The translations under genes were made by a program, and so were the position numbers. The notes below the pieces were generated by a model. The model had not been told where the DNA came from and did no database searches. It was given only the letters and a program-made list of their open reading frames with translations. This document shows, piece by piece, positions 17,294-25,587 of a stretch of DNA of 64,000 bases. Each line of letters starts with the position of its first letter. Within the stretch, counting starts at the first letter, position 1. The stretch is from the NCBI GenBank assembly GCA_903940125.1, contig CAJAJL010000118.1, positions 1 through 64,000 on the forward strand, read 5' to 3'. This DNA is from an uncultured Chlorobiaceae bacterium (GTDB lineage: Bacteria > Bacteroidota > Chlorobiia > Chlorobiales > Chlorobiaceae).

Positions 17294-19168
17294 TCATGAC
17301 CGTCCGTTTAAATAAAGCTCACCGGTTGACAACTGTTTTTTATGAATCGGCAAGGTGAAGCTGAACAAGGATCCTTTATCTGGCTGGCTTTGTGAAGAGA
17401 CCATGCCGCCCTGTGCTTCGACAAGTTCTTTGACAATGGAAAGCCCCAGACCGACACCGGAACGAACATCCTGACCAGGAGCCCTGAAAAACTGCTCGAA
17501 GAGATGAGCCATGTGTTCAGATGCAATTCCTGATCCGGTATCCTCAACGAAGAACCGGACAAAGTCGCCTTCCTTTTCGGCTCCTGCCTTGATGGTACCG
17601 CCGGGGCGGGTGAATCGCAGGGCATTGGAAAGCAGATTTGCAAATACATGCCGGATAGCTAATGGATCGGCAAATACATCCGGCAAGTTTTCAGGCATGG
17701 CGTCCGTCAGAGTGACATTCCTGTCTTTCGCTTCACTCAAAAAAGGCTCCATACTCTCCCGAACAAGCAGGGAAGGTTGCACTGGACGGGGCTCAAGGTT
17801 TGCCTTGCCCGATTCGATCCGGTTGAGGTCGAGAAGGTCATCGAGCATTTCGACCAGGCGTTCACAATCTTCCCGTGCTCCGACCATCAATTCGGTCTGC
17901 TTTACGTTAAGAGCACCCACCTCTTCATCAAGGAGGAGGTGAATTGACATGCGCAGCGAGGTCAGTGGAGTTTTGAGTTGATGTGAAACGGTGGAGAGCA
18001 TCCCCTGCTTCATCTCCTGCTGTTCGTGTATCTGCGTGACATCGGTCATCATCAGCATCGAACCGCAAACGTCGCTTGATTCCGGTTCAGATTCCGAGAT
18101 GATCGGGACTGCCTCGGGCTTGAAGAAATATTCCTTGTTTTTCACGAACTGCTGCACATAGCCTTTATCGTCAAGTGAAGCCGGTCGTTGTGTAGCAAAA
18201 GAGTTGTCCACCAGGCCTGACATCCAGGAAAATGGCAGATCTCTGACTGAAACTCCGGGCTTAAGGCCAAAGAGCCGGACTGCTGTTTCGGTCGAAACCT
18301 TTACCTGCCCATGGGGATCGATGACCGCTACAGGTACAGGTAATACACGAAAAACATCTTCGGTCAACTTGCGGCTTCTGATCAGGTTAGCCATGTCGCT
18401 GTTACGGTTTTGACGGAGCGCAATCAGCATGGCATTGAAAGAACGGGACAGTTGACCAACTTCATCATGGGCAGACGTTTGCAGGACAACTTCAAGATTG
18501 CCTCGACGGATCTCTTCTGTTGTTTCAATCAAACGCCGTAACGGATGGAATACCCAGCGGTGAATTTGATAACTCAGCAGTATGGCGAACAGAACACTGG
18601 CCAAACTGACGGAAAGCATCCGCCATCGCGCTGAAATCGCAAGGGTTTGGGTCGCATTTTTTTCTGTTATCATGTTCGCCTGATTCATATCGAGAATTTC
18701 CTGGGCGACTTTTTTGATGTCGTTGAACACATCTACCTGCTTTGTGAAATAGAGATTCCGACGAACCGGCTCGGTCAGTGAGGTGTCCATAACCCGGGAA
18801 AGAGTGCTGAAATATTCTTTAGACAGATGCTGAATCCGATCAGCACGCTCTTGTTCGCCTGGCAAGGTGATAAGGTGCAGTTCACGATCGAGTGCATTGA
18901 GGAACTTCGCTTTATGCTCGTTCACGTTTATCTGCATATCCTTGTCGTGATTGCCGAGAAACGAGTTCAGCTCGGCACTGTTGATAGTGTCGAGCGCATC
19001 TTTCATATCCTGAGAAGCCACTACGCTCTGGTAATTCTCTTTCAGGACGATGGCAAGGGATTTTCCGAGGACATCGATCTGACGGATGGTCACAAGGCTT
19101 ATTGCTGCCACGATGACCAGCATTCCGCTTAACCCGAGCAAAAGCTTTTGTCTGATTCCGATTTTCAT
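17294..19168 (-). CDS. Membrane sensor histidine kinase (HAMP-PAS-HisKA) of the kdp locus
   Basis: 624 residues. Transmembrane helix 1 spans about 9-28, a periplasmic helical sensor 30-178, transmembrane helix 2 about 183-203, and HAMP about 203-255. A PAS domain (about 268-380) reads LPVPVAVIDPHGQV. HisKA has His396 in VSHQLKTPLTSL, and HATPase_c has NLLSNALRFTRPGG, EDTGSGI and GVGLGLSIVKE. It resembles the KinB/NtrB-like group that pairs with NtrC-type regulators, and the gene upstream on the same strand is such a regulator. It lies 100 bases before kdpF. It probably supplies the kinase activity that the local KdpD lacks (inference). Confidence 0.92.
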   Translation of the reverse strand: MKIGIRQKLLLGLSGMLVIVAAISLVTIRQIDVLGKSLAIVLKENYQSVVASQDMKDALDTINSAELNSFLGNHDKDMQINVNEHKAKFLNALDRELHLITLPGEQERADRIQHLSKEYFSTLSRVMDTSLTEPVRRNLYFTKQVDVFNDIKKVAQEILDMNQANMITEKNATQTLAISARWRMLSVSLASVLFAILLSYQIHRWVFHPLRRLIETTEEIRRGNLEVVLQTSAHDEVGQLSRSFNAMLIALRQNRNSDMANLIRSRKLTEDVFRVLPVPVAVIDPHGQVKVSTETAVRLFGLKPGVSVRDLPFSWMSGLVDNSFATQRPASLDDKGYVQQFVKNKEYFFKPEAVPIISESEPESSDVCGSMLMMTDVTQIHEQQEMKQGMLSTVSHQLKTPLTSLRMSIHLLLDEEVGALNVKQTELMVGAREDCERLVEMLDDLLDLNRIESGKANLEPRPVQPSLLVRESMEPFLSEAKDRNVTLTDAMPENLPDVFADPLAIRHVFANLLSNALRFTRPGGTIKAGAEKEGDFVRFFVEDTGSGIASEHMAHLFEQFFRAPGQDVRSGVGLGLSIVKELVEAQGGMVSSQSQPDKGSLFSFTLPIHKKQLSTGELYLNGRS

Positions 19169-19192
19169 GATTCAATCTTTATCTGCTCTTCT

Positions 19193-19208
19193 ACAAATAA
19201 CGTGCCAT
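19193..19208 (-). promoter_or_regulatory. Candidate sigma-54 promoter (-24/-12) for the kdp kinase gene
   Basis: Minus strand TGGCACGTTATTTGTA matches the sigma-54 consensus TGGCACG-N4-TTGCW except that the -12 GC is GT. The spacing is correct, and it sits 25 bases before the kinase start at 19168. The neighbouring sigma-54 activator gene makes it plausible. Confidence 0.45.
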
Positions 19209-19268
19209 ACGCAGAATCAAGGAATACCGGGGAGATGCGACCGATAAAGAGGTGGGTTGGGGTGTAAA

Positions 19269-19314
19269 TTGCACGGTCGACAACGGGGTAAGAGTGCAAA
19301 ATTCAACGTCGACC
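19269..19314. promoter_or_regulatory. Nested dyads, possible NtrC-type upstream activating site
   Basis: Two inverted repeats interleave: TTGCAC (19269-19274) with GTGCAA (19294-19299), and GGTCGAC (19275-19281) with GTCGACC (19308-19314). They lie 60-110 bases upstream of the candidate -24/-12 element, the usual distance for an enhancer of an NtrC-family activator. Confidence 0.35.
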
Positions 19315-19406
19315 ATCAAGGGGAAGCGTCAAAATAGATACAAGCAGAGTAACGGGGATTGAACGGTGAAAATCCGGCGATAAAAACAGCAGGTCGGTTA
19401 TAGCCC

Positions 19407-20765
19407 CTACTGCTTGCGCTTTCTCCAGAGTGTTGCCTTGTCGATACCGAGGACCTCAGCAGATTCCTGTACAGAGGAGGTCGAAGCAAGTACCCTGCGA
19501 ATATGAAGTTCTTCAAGAGTTTCGAGCGTTATTCTATCCCCTATTTTGATTTGCGGGGGTTGAGCTGAGATAAGGGTTTCAGGAAGAAGCTCCTCACCTA
19601 TAACCGACGTTGTACAAAGAATCACCGCCCGTTCGACCACGTTTCGAAGCTCGCGGATGTTGCCCGGCCAGCCATAATCGTTAAAAATGCGCAACACCTC
19701 AGGACTGAAACCGTGAATGGCCTTGTGGTTCTGGGCATTGAAAAATGCAAGCATGTTTACAGCAATCCCTTCGATATCGCGGGAACGCTCGGCCAGTGAG
19801 GGAAGCGTTATCTGAATGACATTGAGGCGATAGTAGAGGTCTTCGCGGAAACGGCCCGAAGCGACCGCGGATTCGAGATCAACATTGGTGGCTGCAATAA
19901 TACGCACATTCGCTTTTCGGGTGTGCTGGTCGCCGACACGTTCATATTCCCGCTCCTGTATGAATCGCAGGAGTTTCGACTGGATGGAAAGCGGAAGTTC
20001 ACCTATTTCGTCAAGGAAGAGGGTTCCTCCCTCGCAGCTCGCAACTCGTCCAGGATTGTCCCTTAAAGCATTGGTAAACGCTCCCTTGACGTGACCGAAC
20101 AGCTCGCTTTCAAGAAGTTCCTGACTCAATGAAGGACAGGATATAACACCGAATGGCTTGTCGGACCTTGGACTCCAGGAGTGGATGAATCGGGCAAGCA
20201 TGGTCTTTCCAGTGCCACTCGGCCCCCGGAGCATCACGACCGCATCGGAAGCTGAAACCTGTCGGGACAGTTCTATTACCCTTTGCATAGAGGGGTGATT
20301 GGAGCTCAGTGAGATATCCGGGTCTTTACGGTTCAGATCGTCCTGGAGAAGAGTGACGCGCTGTTCAAGCGTCCGGATGGAAGCAAGTCGCTCAAGAACA
20401 AGTTTGAGCTGACCCGGCATAAATGGTTTGGGAAGATAATCCGCAGCCCCGCGTTTCATCGCTTCGACGGCTGTATCAACCGATGCAAACGCTGTCATGA
20501 CAACAATCTTCAGCCATGGTGATTTGGCAAGCAGAGAAGAAACCAGATCAAGTCCACTTTCCAGACCTAACCGGATATCAACGAATGCAAGATCAAAAAT
20601 CTGTAAGCCGGCCTCAGTCAAGGCATCCTTAATGTTGGATACCGTTGTGACTTTGTGCTGCCTCATCTCGAAAAACATCATCATGGTTTTTCTGATGTTG
20701 CTCTCGTCATCAACGACCAGGACATTCATAATGACTGAGGGGGGCGCTTTTTCTTCACTGCTCAT
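19407..20765 (-). CDS. NtrC-family sigma-54 response regulator of the kdp locus
   Basis: 452 residues. The receiver (about 13-125) has VVDDES and phospho-acceptor Asp63 in FVDIRLG. A sigma-54 AAA+ domain (about 150-380) contains the Walker A GPSGTGKT, the sigma-54-contacting GAFTNA loop and a Walker B GGTLFLDEIGELP. A Fis-type helix-turn-helix lies at the C-terminus (VQESAEVLGIDKATLWRKRKQ). An internal ATG (20729, MNVLVVDDES) is an alternative start. The gene precedes the membrane kinase by 238 bases and is the likely transcriptional activator of kdpFABC, replacing the KdpE type found in most bacteria (inference). Confidence 0.93.
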   Translation of the reverse strand: MSSEEKAPPSVIMNVLVVDDESNIRKTMMMFFEMRQHKVTTVSNIKDALTEAGLQIFDLAFVDIRLGLESGLDLVSSLLAKSPWLKIVVMTAFASVDTAVEAMKRGAADYLPKPFMPGQLKLVLERLASIRTLEQRVTLLQDDLNRKDPDISLSSNHPSMQRVIELSRQVSASDAVVMLRGPSGTGKTMLARFIHSWSPRSDKPFGVISCPSLSQELLESELFGHVKGAFTNALRDNPGRVASCEGGTLFLDEIGELPLSIQSKLLRFIQEREYERVGDQHTRKANVRIIAATNVDLESAVASGRFREDLYYRLNVIQITLPSLAERSRDIEGIAVNMLAFFNAQNHKAIHGFSPEVLRIFNDYGWPGNIRELRNVVERAVILCTTSVIGEELLPETLISAQPPQIKIGDRITLETLEELHIRRVLASTSSVQESAEVLGIDKATLWRKRKQ

Positions 20766-20780
20766 GATTGATCACCTGAA

Positions 20781-20798
20781 TATTGTGATATAACAATA
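20781..20798. promoter_or_regulatory. Palindrome before the NtrC-type gene
   Basis: TATTGT-GATATA-ACAATA is a perfect six-base dyad 16-33 bases upstream of the regulator start. It is a possible operator, or part of an AT-rich promoter. No -35/-10 pair could be fixed. Confidence 0.3.
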
Positions 20799-20839
20799 CA
20801 ACCTATGGGACCAACAGGACTTTTGGGACTTATAAAAAC

Positions 20840-21847
20840 TCAGAGTTTATAGTAGTCACGGTACCAGGTTACAAAACGGCGGATACCTTCCTGTACTGTG
20901 GTTTCGGGTTTGTAATGGACATCGTGCATAAGCTGATCAACATCAGCGTAAGTATCGGGGACATCACCTGGCTGCATCGGTAGAAACTCTTTTGCTGCTG
21001 TACGGCCAAGCTCGTGTTCAAGAGCCTCGATGTAGTCCATAAGATTGACTGGGCTGCTGTTGCCGATATTGTATACTCGCCAGGGATCGCGGCTTGAACC
21101 GGGATCAGATGTAAGTCCTGACCAGTCGGGGTTGGGTTCTGCCACATGATCAAGCGTCCTTATCACTCCTTCAGTAATATCATCAACAAAGGTAAAATCG
21201 CGTCGGTGGTTGCCAAAATTGAAAACCTGAATAGGCCTGTTGTTGACAATAGCATCGGTGAATAGAAAGAGTGCCATATCAGGCCTTCCCCAGGGACCGT
21301 AGACGGTAAAAAAGCGAAGCCCGGTTGTTGGCAGATTATAGAGGTGACTGTAGGTATGCGCCATCAGCTCATTGGCTTTTTTACTTGCGGCATAGAGCGA
21401 AAGCGGATGATCGACATTGTCGTGCACCGAAAAAGGCATGGTTTCGTTGGCTCCATAGACTGAACTTGAGGAAGCATACACAAGATGCTTTACCCCATGA
21501 TGACGGCACCCTTCGAGGATATTGAGGAACCCGAGAATATTGCTGTTGATGTAGGCATGAGGATTGATAAGGGAGTACCGCACCCCTGCCTGTGCGGCAA
21601 GATTGATCACCCGTTCAAAACTGCCTGTGCGGAAAAGCTCTTCCATTGCGTCCCGATCGGCAATGTCTGCTTTTATAAATGTGAACCCCTCGCAGGGAAC
21701 CAGCATTGCAAGGCGTGCCTCTTTAAGAGAAACATCGTAATAGTCATTCATGTTATCGAGGCCGGTAACCCGATCACCGCGCTCAAGCAACTGCCTGCAG
21801 ACATGAAATCCTATAAATCCGGCTGCGCCGGTCACCAGAATATGCAT
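20840..21847 (-). CDS. NAD-dependent epimerase, UDP-glucuronate 4-epimerase type
   Basis: 335 residues of the extended short-chain dehydrogenase family. It has the N-terminal Rossmann motif [11 protein letters not shown], the catalytic Ser/Tyr/Lys (YASSSSVYG and YAASKKANE), and the capsule-type signature [20 protein letters not shown]. This pattern is that of UDP-glucuronate 4-epimerases (Cap1J/LpsL/WbnF), which make UDP-galacturonate for capsule or lipopolysaccharide. A close alternative is UDP-glucose 4-epimerase. It is on the same strand as the NtrC-type gene but is not obviously linked to it in function. No other sugar genes are adjacent. Confidence 0.85.
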   Translation of the reverse strand: MHILVTGAAGFIGFHVCRQLLERGDRVTGLDNMNDYYDVSLKEARLAMLVPCEGFTFIKADIADRDAMEELFRTGSFERVINLAAQAGVRYSLINPHAYINSNILGFLNILEGCRHHGVKHLVYASSSSVYGANETMPFSVHDNVDHPLSLYAASKKANELMAHTYSHLYNLPTTGLRFFTVYGPWGRPDMALFLFTDAIVNNRPIQVFNFGNHRRDFTFVDDITEGVIRTLDHVAEPNPDWSGLTSDPGSSRDPWRVYNIGNSSPVNLMDYIEALEHELGRTAAKEFLPMQPGDVPDTYADVDQLMHDVHYKPETTVQEGIRRFVTWYRDYYKL

Positions 21848-22128
21848 CAGGAGTAATCGTTAAAATGTTGCAAATATATTATCTATGGACCATACAATAC
21901 CCCCTATGTCCTGTTTGAATAGTATGATAAAAACAATTCACCATCCTGACAAGACAAAAACAGTCAGCTGCTCAAGAGAAAAAAGTTTAATGCCATCAGT
22001 AAACGTTTTTTCCTTCATCAAGTAACTTATTTAGGTTATTATTATCAAAATCCGAAATTATTTAAGTATATACAGGATATGAAAAGTAAACAAAAGCTGA
22101 TTCTCAATAACCCAGAAGTAATATCCGT

Positions 22129-23577
22129 ATGAGTCGCTTTTTTGAGCGATATGAAGCAGATGCCGTCCGGTTTTTTGATGAGGTTATCTCAAAGGAAGGA
22201 ATTCCCCGGCCACACTACAACAAGCTGCTTCACCGCTTCGGTCAGTTTTCAATTGACGATATAAAAGCCCGCCGAGAAATTGTTAACATTTTTTTTCGGA
22301 ACCAGGGTATCACCTTCACCGTTTACGGCGAGGATGAGGGCGTCGAACGAATTTTTCCTTTCGATCTTATTCCGAGGGTTGTGCCTGCTCATGAATGGCA
22401 GACTATCGAAAAAGGTCTTGTGCAGAGAATTAAAGCGCTCAATGAGTTCCTGTACGATATCTATCACACTCAGAAAATACTTAAGGACAAAATTATTCCT
22501 CCTGAACTGATTCTCGGAAGCCAGCATTTCAGAAGGGAGTTTGTCGGGGTAAACCCTCCTCTCGGTATTTATATTCATATTACCGGCAGCGATATCATCC
22601 GGGACGGCGCCGGAAACTACTTAGTCCTTGAAGACAACCTGCGCACTCCGAGTGGTGTTTCTTATATGCTGCAGAACCGACAGGCTATGAAACGTGCTTT
22701 TCCGGTCCTTTTTGACAAATACAAGATCCGTCCGATCGAAAATTATCCTCAGGAACTGCTCCGTACACTGCAGGAAATCAGTCCTGATTCCCGTCGTGAA
22801 CCAAACGTCGTGGTACTTACACCCGGTATTTACAATTCAGCATATTTTGAGCACAGCTTCCTGGCCCGACAGATGGGTGTGGAACTGACTGAAGGAAAAG
22901 ATCTGGTTGTCAACGATAATAAGGTCTATACAAGAACCACCCGTGGCCTTGAAAGGGTCGATGTGATTTACAGGAGAGTTGATGATGCCTTTCTTGATCC
23001 GCTTGTATTCCGCCCTGACTCGAAGCTTGGTGTTGCGGGTCTGGTCAATGCATACCGTAAAGGAAATGTAACGCTTGCCAATGCCATCGGTACAGGAGTT
23101 GCCGATGACAAGGTTATCTACAGCTTTGTGCCTGCAATCATCAAATACTATCTCGGCGAGGATCCTATCCTGCAGAATGTACCAACCTGGCTGGCGAGCA
23201 ACCCATCTGATCTTAAATATATTCTTGAAAACCTCGGCTCGCTTGTTGTGAAGGCTGCCAATGAATCCGGCGGATACGGTATGCTGGTAGGTCCGGAATC
23301 AACCATTGAGCAGCAGGAAACTTTTGCCGAGATGATTGTTGCCAATCCGCGCAACTATATCGCCCAGCCCACTATTTCGTTGTCGCGTCATCCCAGTTTT
23401 TTCAATGACACCGATCTCTGGGGCTGTCATATCGATCTTCGCCCCTATGTTTTGTATGGTAAAACTGTTACTATAGTTCCTGGAGGACTTACAAGGGTGG
23501 CCCTCAAGCGTGGTTCGCTGGTGGTGAACTCTTCACAGGGCGGAGGCAGCAAGGACACCTGGGTTGTCGATGAATAA
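22129..23577 (+). CDS. Circularly permuted ATP-grasp type 2 protein
   Basis: 482 residues of the DUF404/DUF407 (CP_ATPgrasp_2) family. Landmarks are the N-terminal [22 protein letters not shown]-like [16 protein letters not shown], the [15 protein letters not shown] block, and the ATP-grasp loop [16 protein letters not shown]. The family is thought to ligate amino acids or peptides with ATP, but the substrate is unknown. It begins a three-gene operon with the alpha-E and transglutaminase-like genes (18- and 24-base gaps). This gene order recurs in many bacteria and points to a peptide-processing or peptide-synthesis role. The 281 bases upstream hold no recognisable RNA gene. Confidence 0.92.
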   Translation: MSRFFERYEADAVRFFDEVISKEGIPRPHYNKLLHRFGQFSIDDIKARREIVNIFFRNQGITFTVYGEDEGVERIFPFDLIPRVVPAHEWQTIEKGLVQRIKALNEFLYDIYHTQKILKDKIIPPELILGSQHFRREFVGVNPPLGIYIHITGSDIIRDGAGNYLVLEDNLRTPSGVSYMLQNRQAMKRAFPVLFDKYKIRPIENYPQELLRTLQEISPDSRREPNVVVLTPGIYNSAYFEHSFLARQMGVELTEGKDLVVNDNKVYTRTTRGLERVDVIYRRVDDAFLDPLVFRPDSKLGVAGLVNAYRKGNVTLANAIGTGVADDKVIYSFVPAIIKYYLGEDPILQNVPTWLASNPSDLKYILENLGSLVVKAANESGGYGMLVGPESTIEQQETFAEMIVANPRNYIAQPTISLSRHPSFFNDTDLWGCHIDLRPYVLYGKTVTIVPGGLTRVALKRGSLVVNSSQGGGSKDTWVVDE

Positions 23578-23595
23578 ACACTAATCTTCATTTTC

Positions 23596-24669
23596 ATGTT
23601 AAGCCGTGTTGCCGAATCCCTGTTTTGGATGAGTCGTTATTTTGAACGTGCAGAAAACACAGCAAGGTTCCTTGACGTCAATTTCAACCTGCTGCTCGAC
23701 CTCAATAAAATTACACCAATAGAAAATCCGAACTACTGGATTGCTCTTATTCTTGTTACAAGCGACAAGGTGCGCTTCAATAATCAGTACAACGAATATA
23801 CTGCACGCAGCGTTACCGATTATCTGGTATTCAACAAAGATAATCCGAATTCCATTATCTCATGTATCGGTCTTGCGAGAGAAAATGCAAGGAGCATTAT
23901 CGAAAGCATTTCGAGTGAGATGTGGGAGCAGGTGAATAACCTCTACCACTACCTCCAGAACATTACTCCTCAGTACGTACACAACGATCCCTACAGCTTT
24001 TATAAAGAGATAAAAAACGCATCGCATCTCTTTCAGGGAATTACTGACAACACATTCTCGCATAACGAAGGATGGGATTTCATACAGATTGCCAAGTATC
24101 TGGAGCGCAGTGACAATATTGCGCGGCTTATTGATGTGAAGTACCACATGCTGCTTTCTGAGGCTCAAAGCCAGCCTGAGATCGTTGAAGGATCGGAAGA
24201 TATTATTCAATGGATGGCAGTGCTGAAAAGCTGCAGCGCATTGGAGGCATTCCGTAAAGTGTACCTTTCAAAAATAGATCCTGACAACATTCTTCGGTTT
24301 CTTATTCTTGACAGAACATTTCCGCGCAGCATTAATTTTTCGGTATGCGCTGCTGAAGATGCCCTATGGCGCATCTCAGGAAGCTCAAGGCATCGATACG
24401 TCAATAATGCTGACCGACTTATAGGAAAAATGGAGGCGGAGCTCAGTTATACCGCCATTGAAGATATATATGCGAAAGGATTGCACGTTTATTTAGAAGA
24501 CCTTGAACAGAGGCTGGTTAAAGTGGGTGAACAGGTACATCTTACCTATTTTGCCTATCATACTCCTGAAATTGAATCATCGGACATTGCTGAAGCACTT
24601 CCTTTTACCGGAATTGCAGGAGGACGCCCTAACTGGAGTCAGGCTCAGCAACATCAGCAGCAGCAATAA
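23596..24669 (+). CDS. Alpha-E domain protein (DUF403)
   Basis: 357 residues, predicted all alpha-helical. It has the family start MLSRVAESLFWMSRYFERAE, followed by NTARFLDV, and later YLERSDNIARLIDVKYHML and RSINFSVCAAEDAL. Alpha-E proteins are always found with circularly permuted ATP-grasp and transglutaminase-like partners, as here. Biochemistry is not established; a helper of the ATP-grasp ligase is assumed from context. The C-terminus is Gln-rich (QAQQHQQQQ). Spacing to both neighbours fits a single transcript. Confidence 0.92.
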   Translation: MLSRVAESLFWMSRYFERAENTARFLDVNFNLLLDLNKITPIENPNYWIALILVTSDKVRFNNQYNEYTARSVTDYLVFNKDNPNSIISCIGLARENARSIIESISSEMWEQVNNLYHYLQNITPQYVHNDPYSFYKEIKNASHLFQGITDNTFSHNEGWDFIQIAKYLERSDNIARLIDVKYHMLLSEAQSQPEIVEGSEDIIQWMAVLKSCSALEAFRKVYLSKIDPDNILRFLILDRTFPRSINFSVCAAEDALWRISGSSRHRYVNNADRLIGKMEAELSYTAIEDIYAKGLHVYLEDLEQRLVKVGEQVHLTYFAYHTPEIESSDIAEALPFTGIAGGRPNWSQAQQHQQQQ

Positions 24670-24693
24670 CGAGACACACTTAATAAAGAGAGC

Positions 24694-25512
24694 ATGATTG
24701 TAAAAGTTGAACATTCCACCCTGTTTGAATATGATAATCCAATCTATGAAACAGCTACTGAAGTCAGGCTGCACCCCGACAACAATCATGCGGCTCCGCA
24801 ACGTTGTGCAAGCTTCAAACTTATAGTCGATCCCCCAGCCACCATTTTTGAATACACTGATTTCTACGGAAACATTGTCAATCATTTCAACCTGCTCCAG
24901 AGTCATAAACAGGTGAAAATCGTAGCCACTTCTGTGGTTGAAACCGGTATTGGACGCAGTGCATCCTCCGAGAATGAGGATATTTTTCTGATCGACTTTA
25001 CCTGCCAGAGTCGATATGTGCATTTTGATCAGGCGATACGTGACTTTGCCTCCCTTTTTGCCAACAATACCGACCATTTTCAACTTGCCGAATCGATATG
25101 CCGGCACATCAATGAATCATTCATCTACGAACCTGGAGTGACCGACGTTCACAGTACCAGTGCTGTCGTCATGGCGCTCGGACGTGGAGTCTGCCAGGAT
25201 TTTGCCCATATCATGCTTGCAGCCTGCAGATATCTCGGTGTGCCTGCCCGATATGTCAGCGGGTACCTTTTTGGAGGAAGCACTCCAGATGGGCGGGATG
25301 AAGCTACACACGCATGGTGTGAAGTCTATTGCGGTAAAGAACAAGGGTGGATCGGGATGGATCCGACACACAGTACCCTTTTTGTTGATGAGCGGTATAT
25401 TAAAATCGGTTCGGGGCGTGACTATGATGACGTCCCGCCAGTACGCGGTACTTATAAAGGCAATGGACTGGAGACTCTAAGGGTATCGGTCAAAGTCAGC
25501 TCAATGGAATAA
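24694..25512 (+). CDS. Transglutaminase-like cysteine protease family protein
   Basis: 272 residues. An N-terminal beta domain (Bact_transglu_N, about 1-80) reads VKVEHSTLFEYDNPIYETATE. The transglutaminase core follows, with catalytic Cys in RGVCQDFAHIMLAACRYLGV, His in THAWCEVYC, and an Asp in GWIGMDPTH. There is no signal peptide. It is the third gene of the ATP-grasp/alpha-E set, and in this context it probably acts as an amide-bond hydrolase or transferase on the peptide product (inference). Confidence 0.93.
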   Translation: MIVKVEHSTLFEYDNPIYETATEVRLHPDNNHAAPQRCASFKLIVDPPATIFEYTDFYGNIVNHFNLLQSHKQVKIVATSVVETGIGRSASSENEDIFLIDFTCQSRYVHFDQAIRDFASLFANNTDHFQLAESICRHINESFIYEPGVTDVHSTSAVVMALGRGVCQDFAHIMLAACRYLGVPARYVSGYLFGGSTPDGRDEATHAWCEVYCGKEQGWIGMDPTHSTLFVDERYIKIGSGRDYDDVPPVRGTYKGNGLETLRVSVKVSSME

Positions 25513-25541
25513 TAACATGTGCAATTGTACAGATTAACCGG

Positions 25542-25568
25542 CCCCGACATGACTACTGCATGCCGGGG
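25542..25568. terminator. Hairpin between convergent genes
   Basis: CCCCG-A-CATG pairs with CATG-C-CGGGG around a seven-base loop, with one mismatch. It lies between the stop of the transglutaminase-like gene and the convergent hybrid kinase. No clear U-run follows on either strand, so it is a plausible but imperfect terminator. Confidence 0.45.
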
Positions 25569-25587
25569 ATTCATTCAAAGTCAATGC

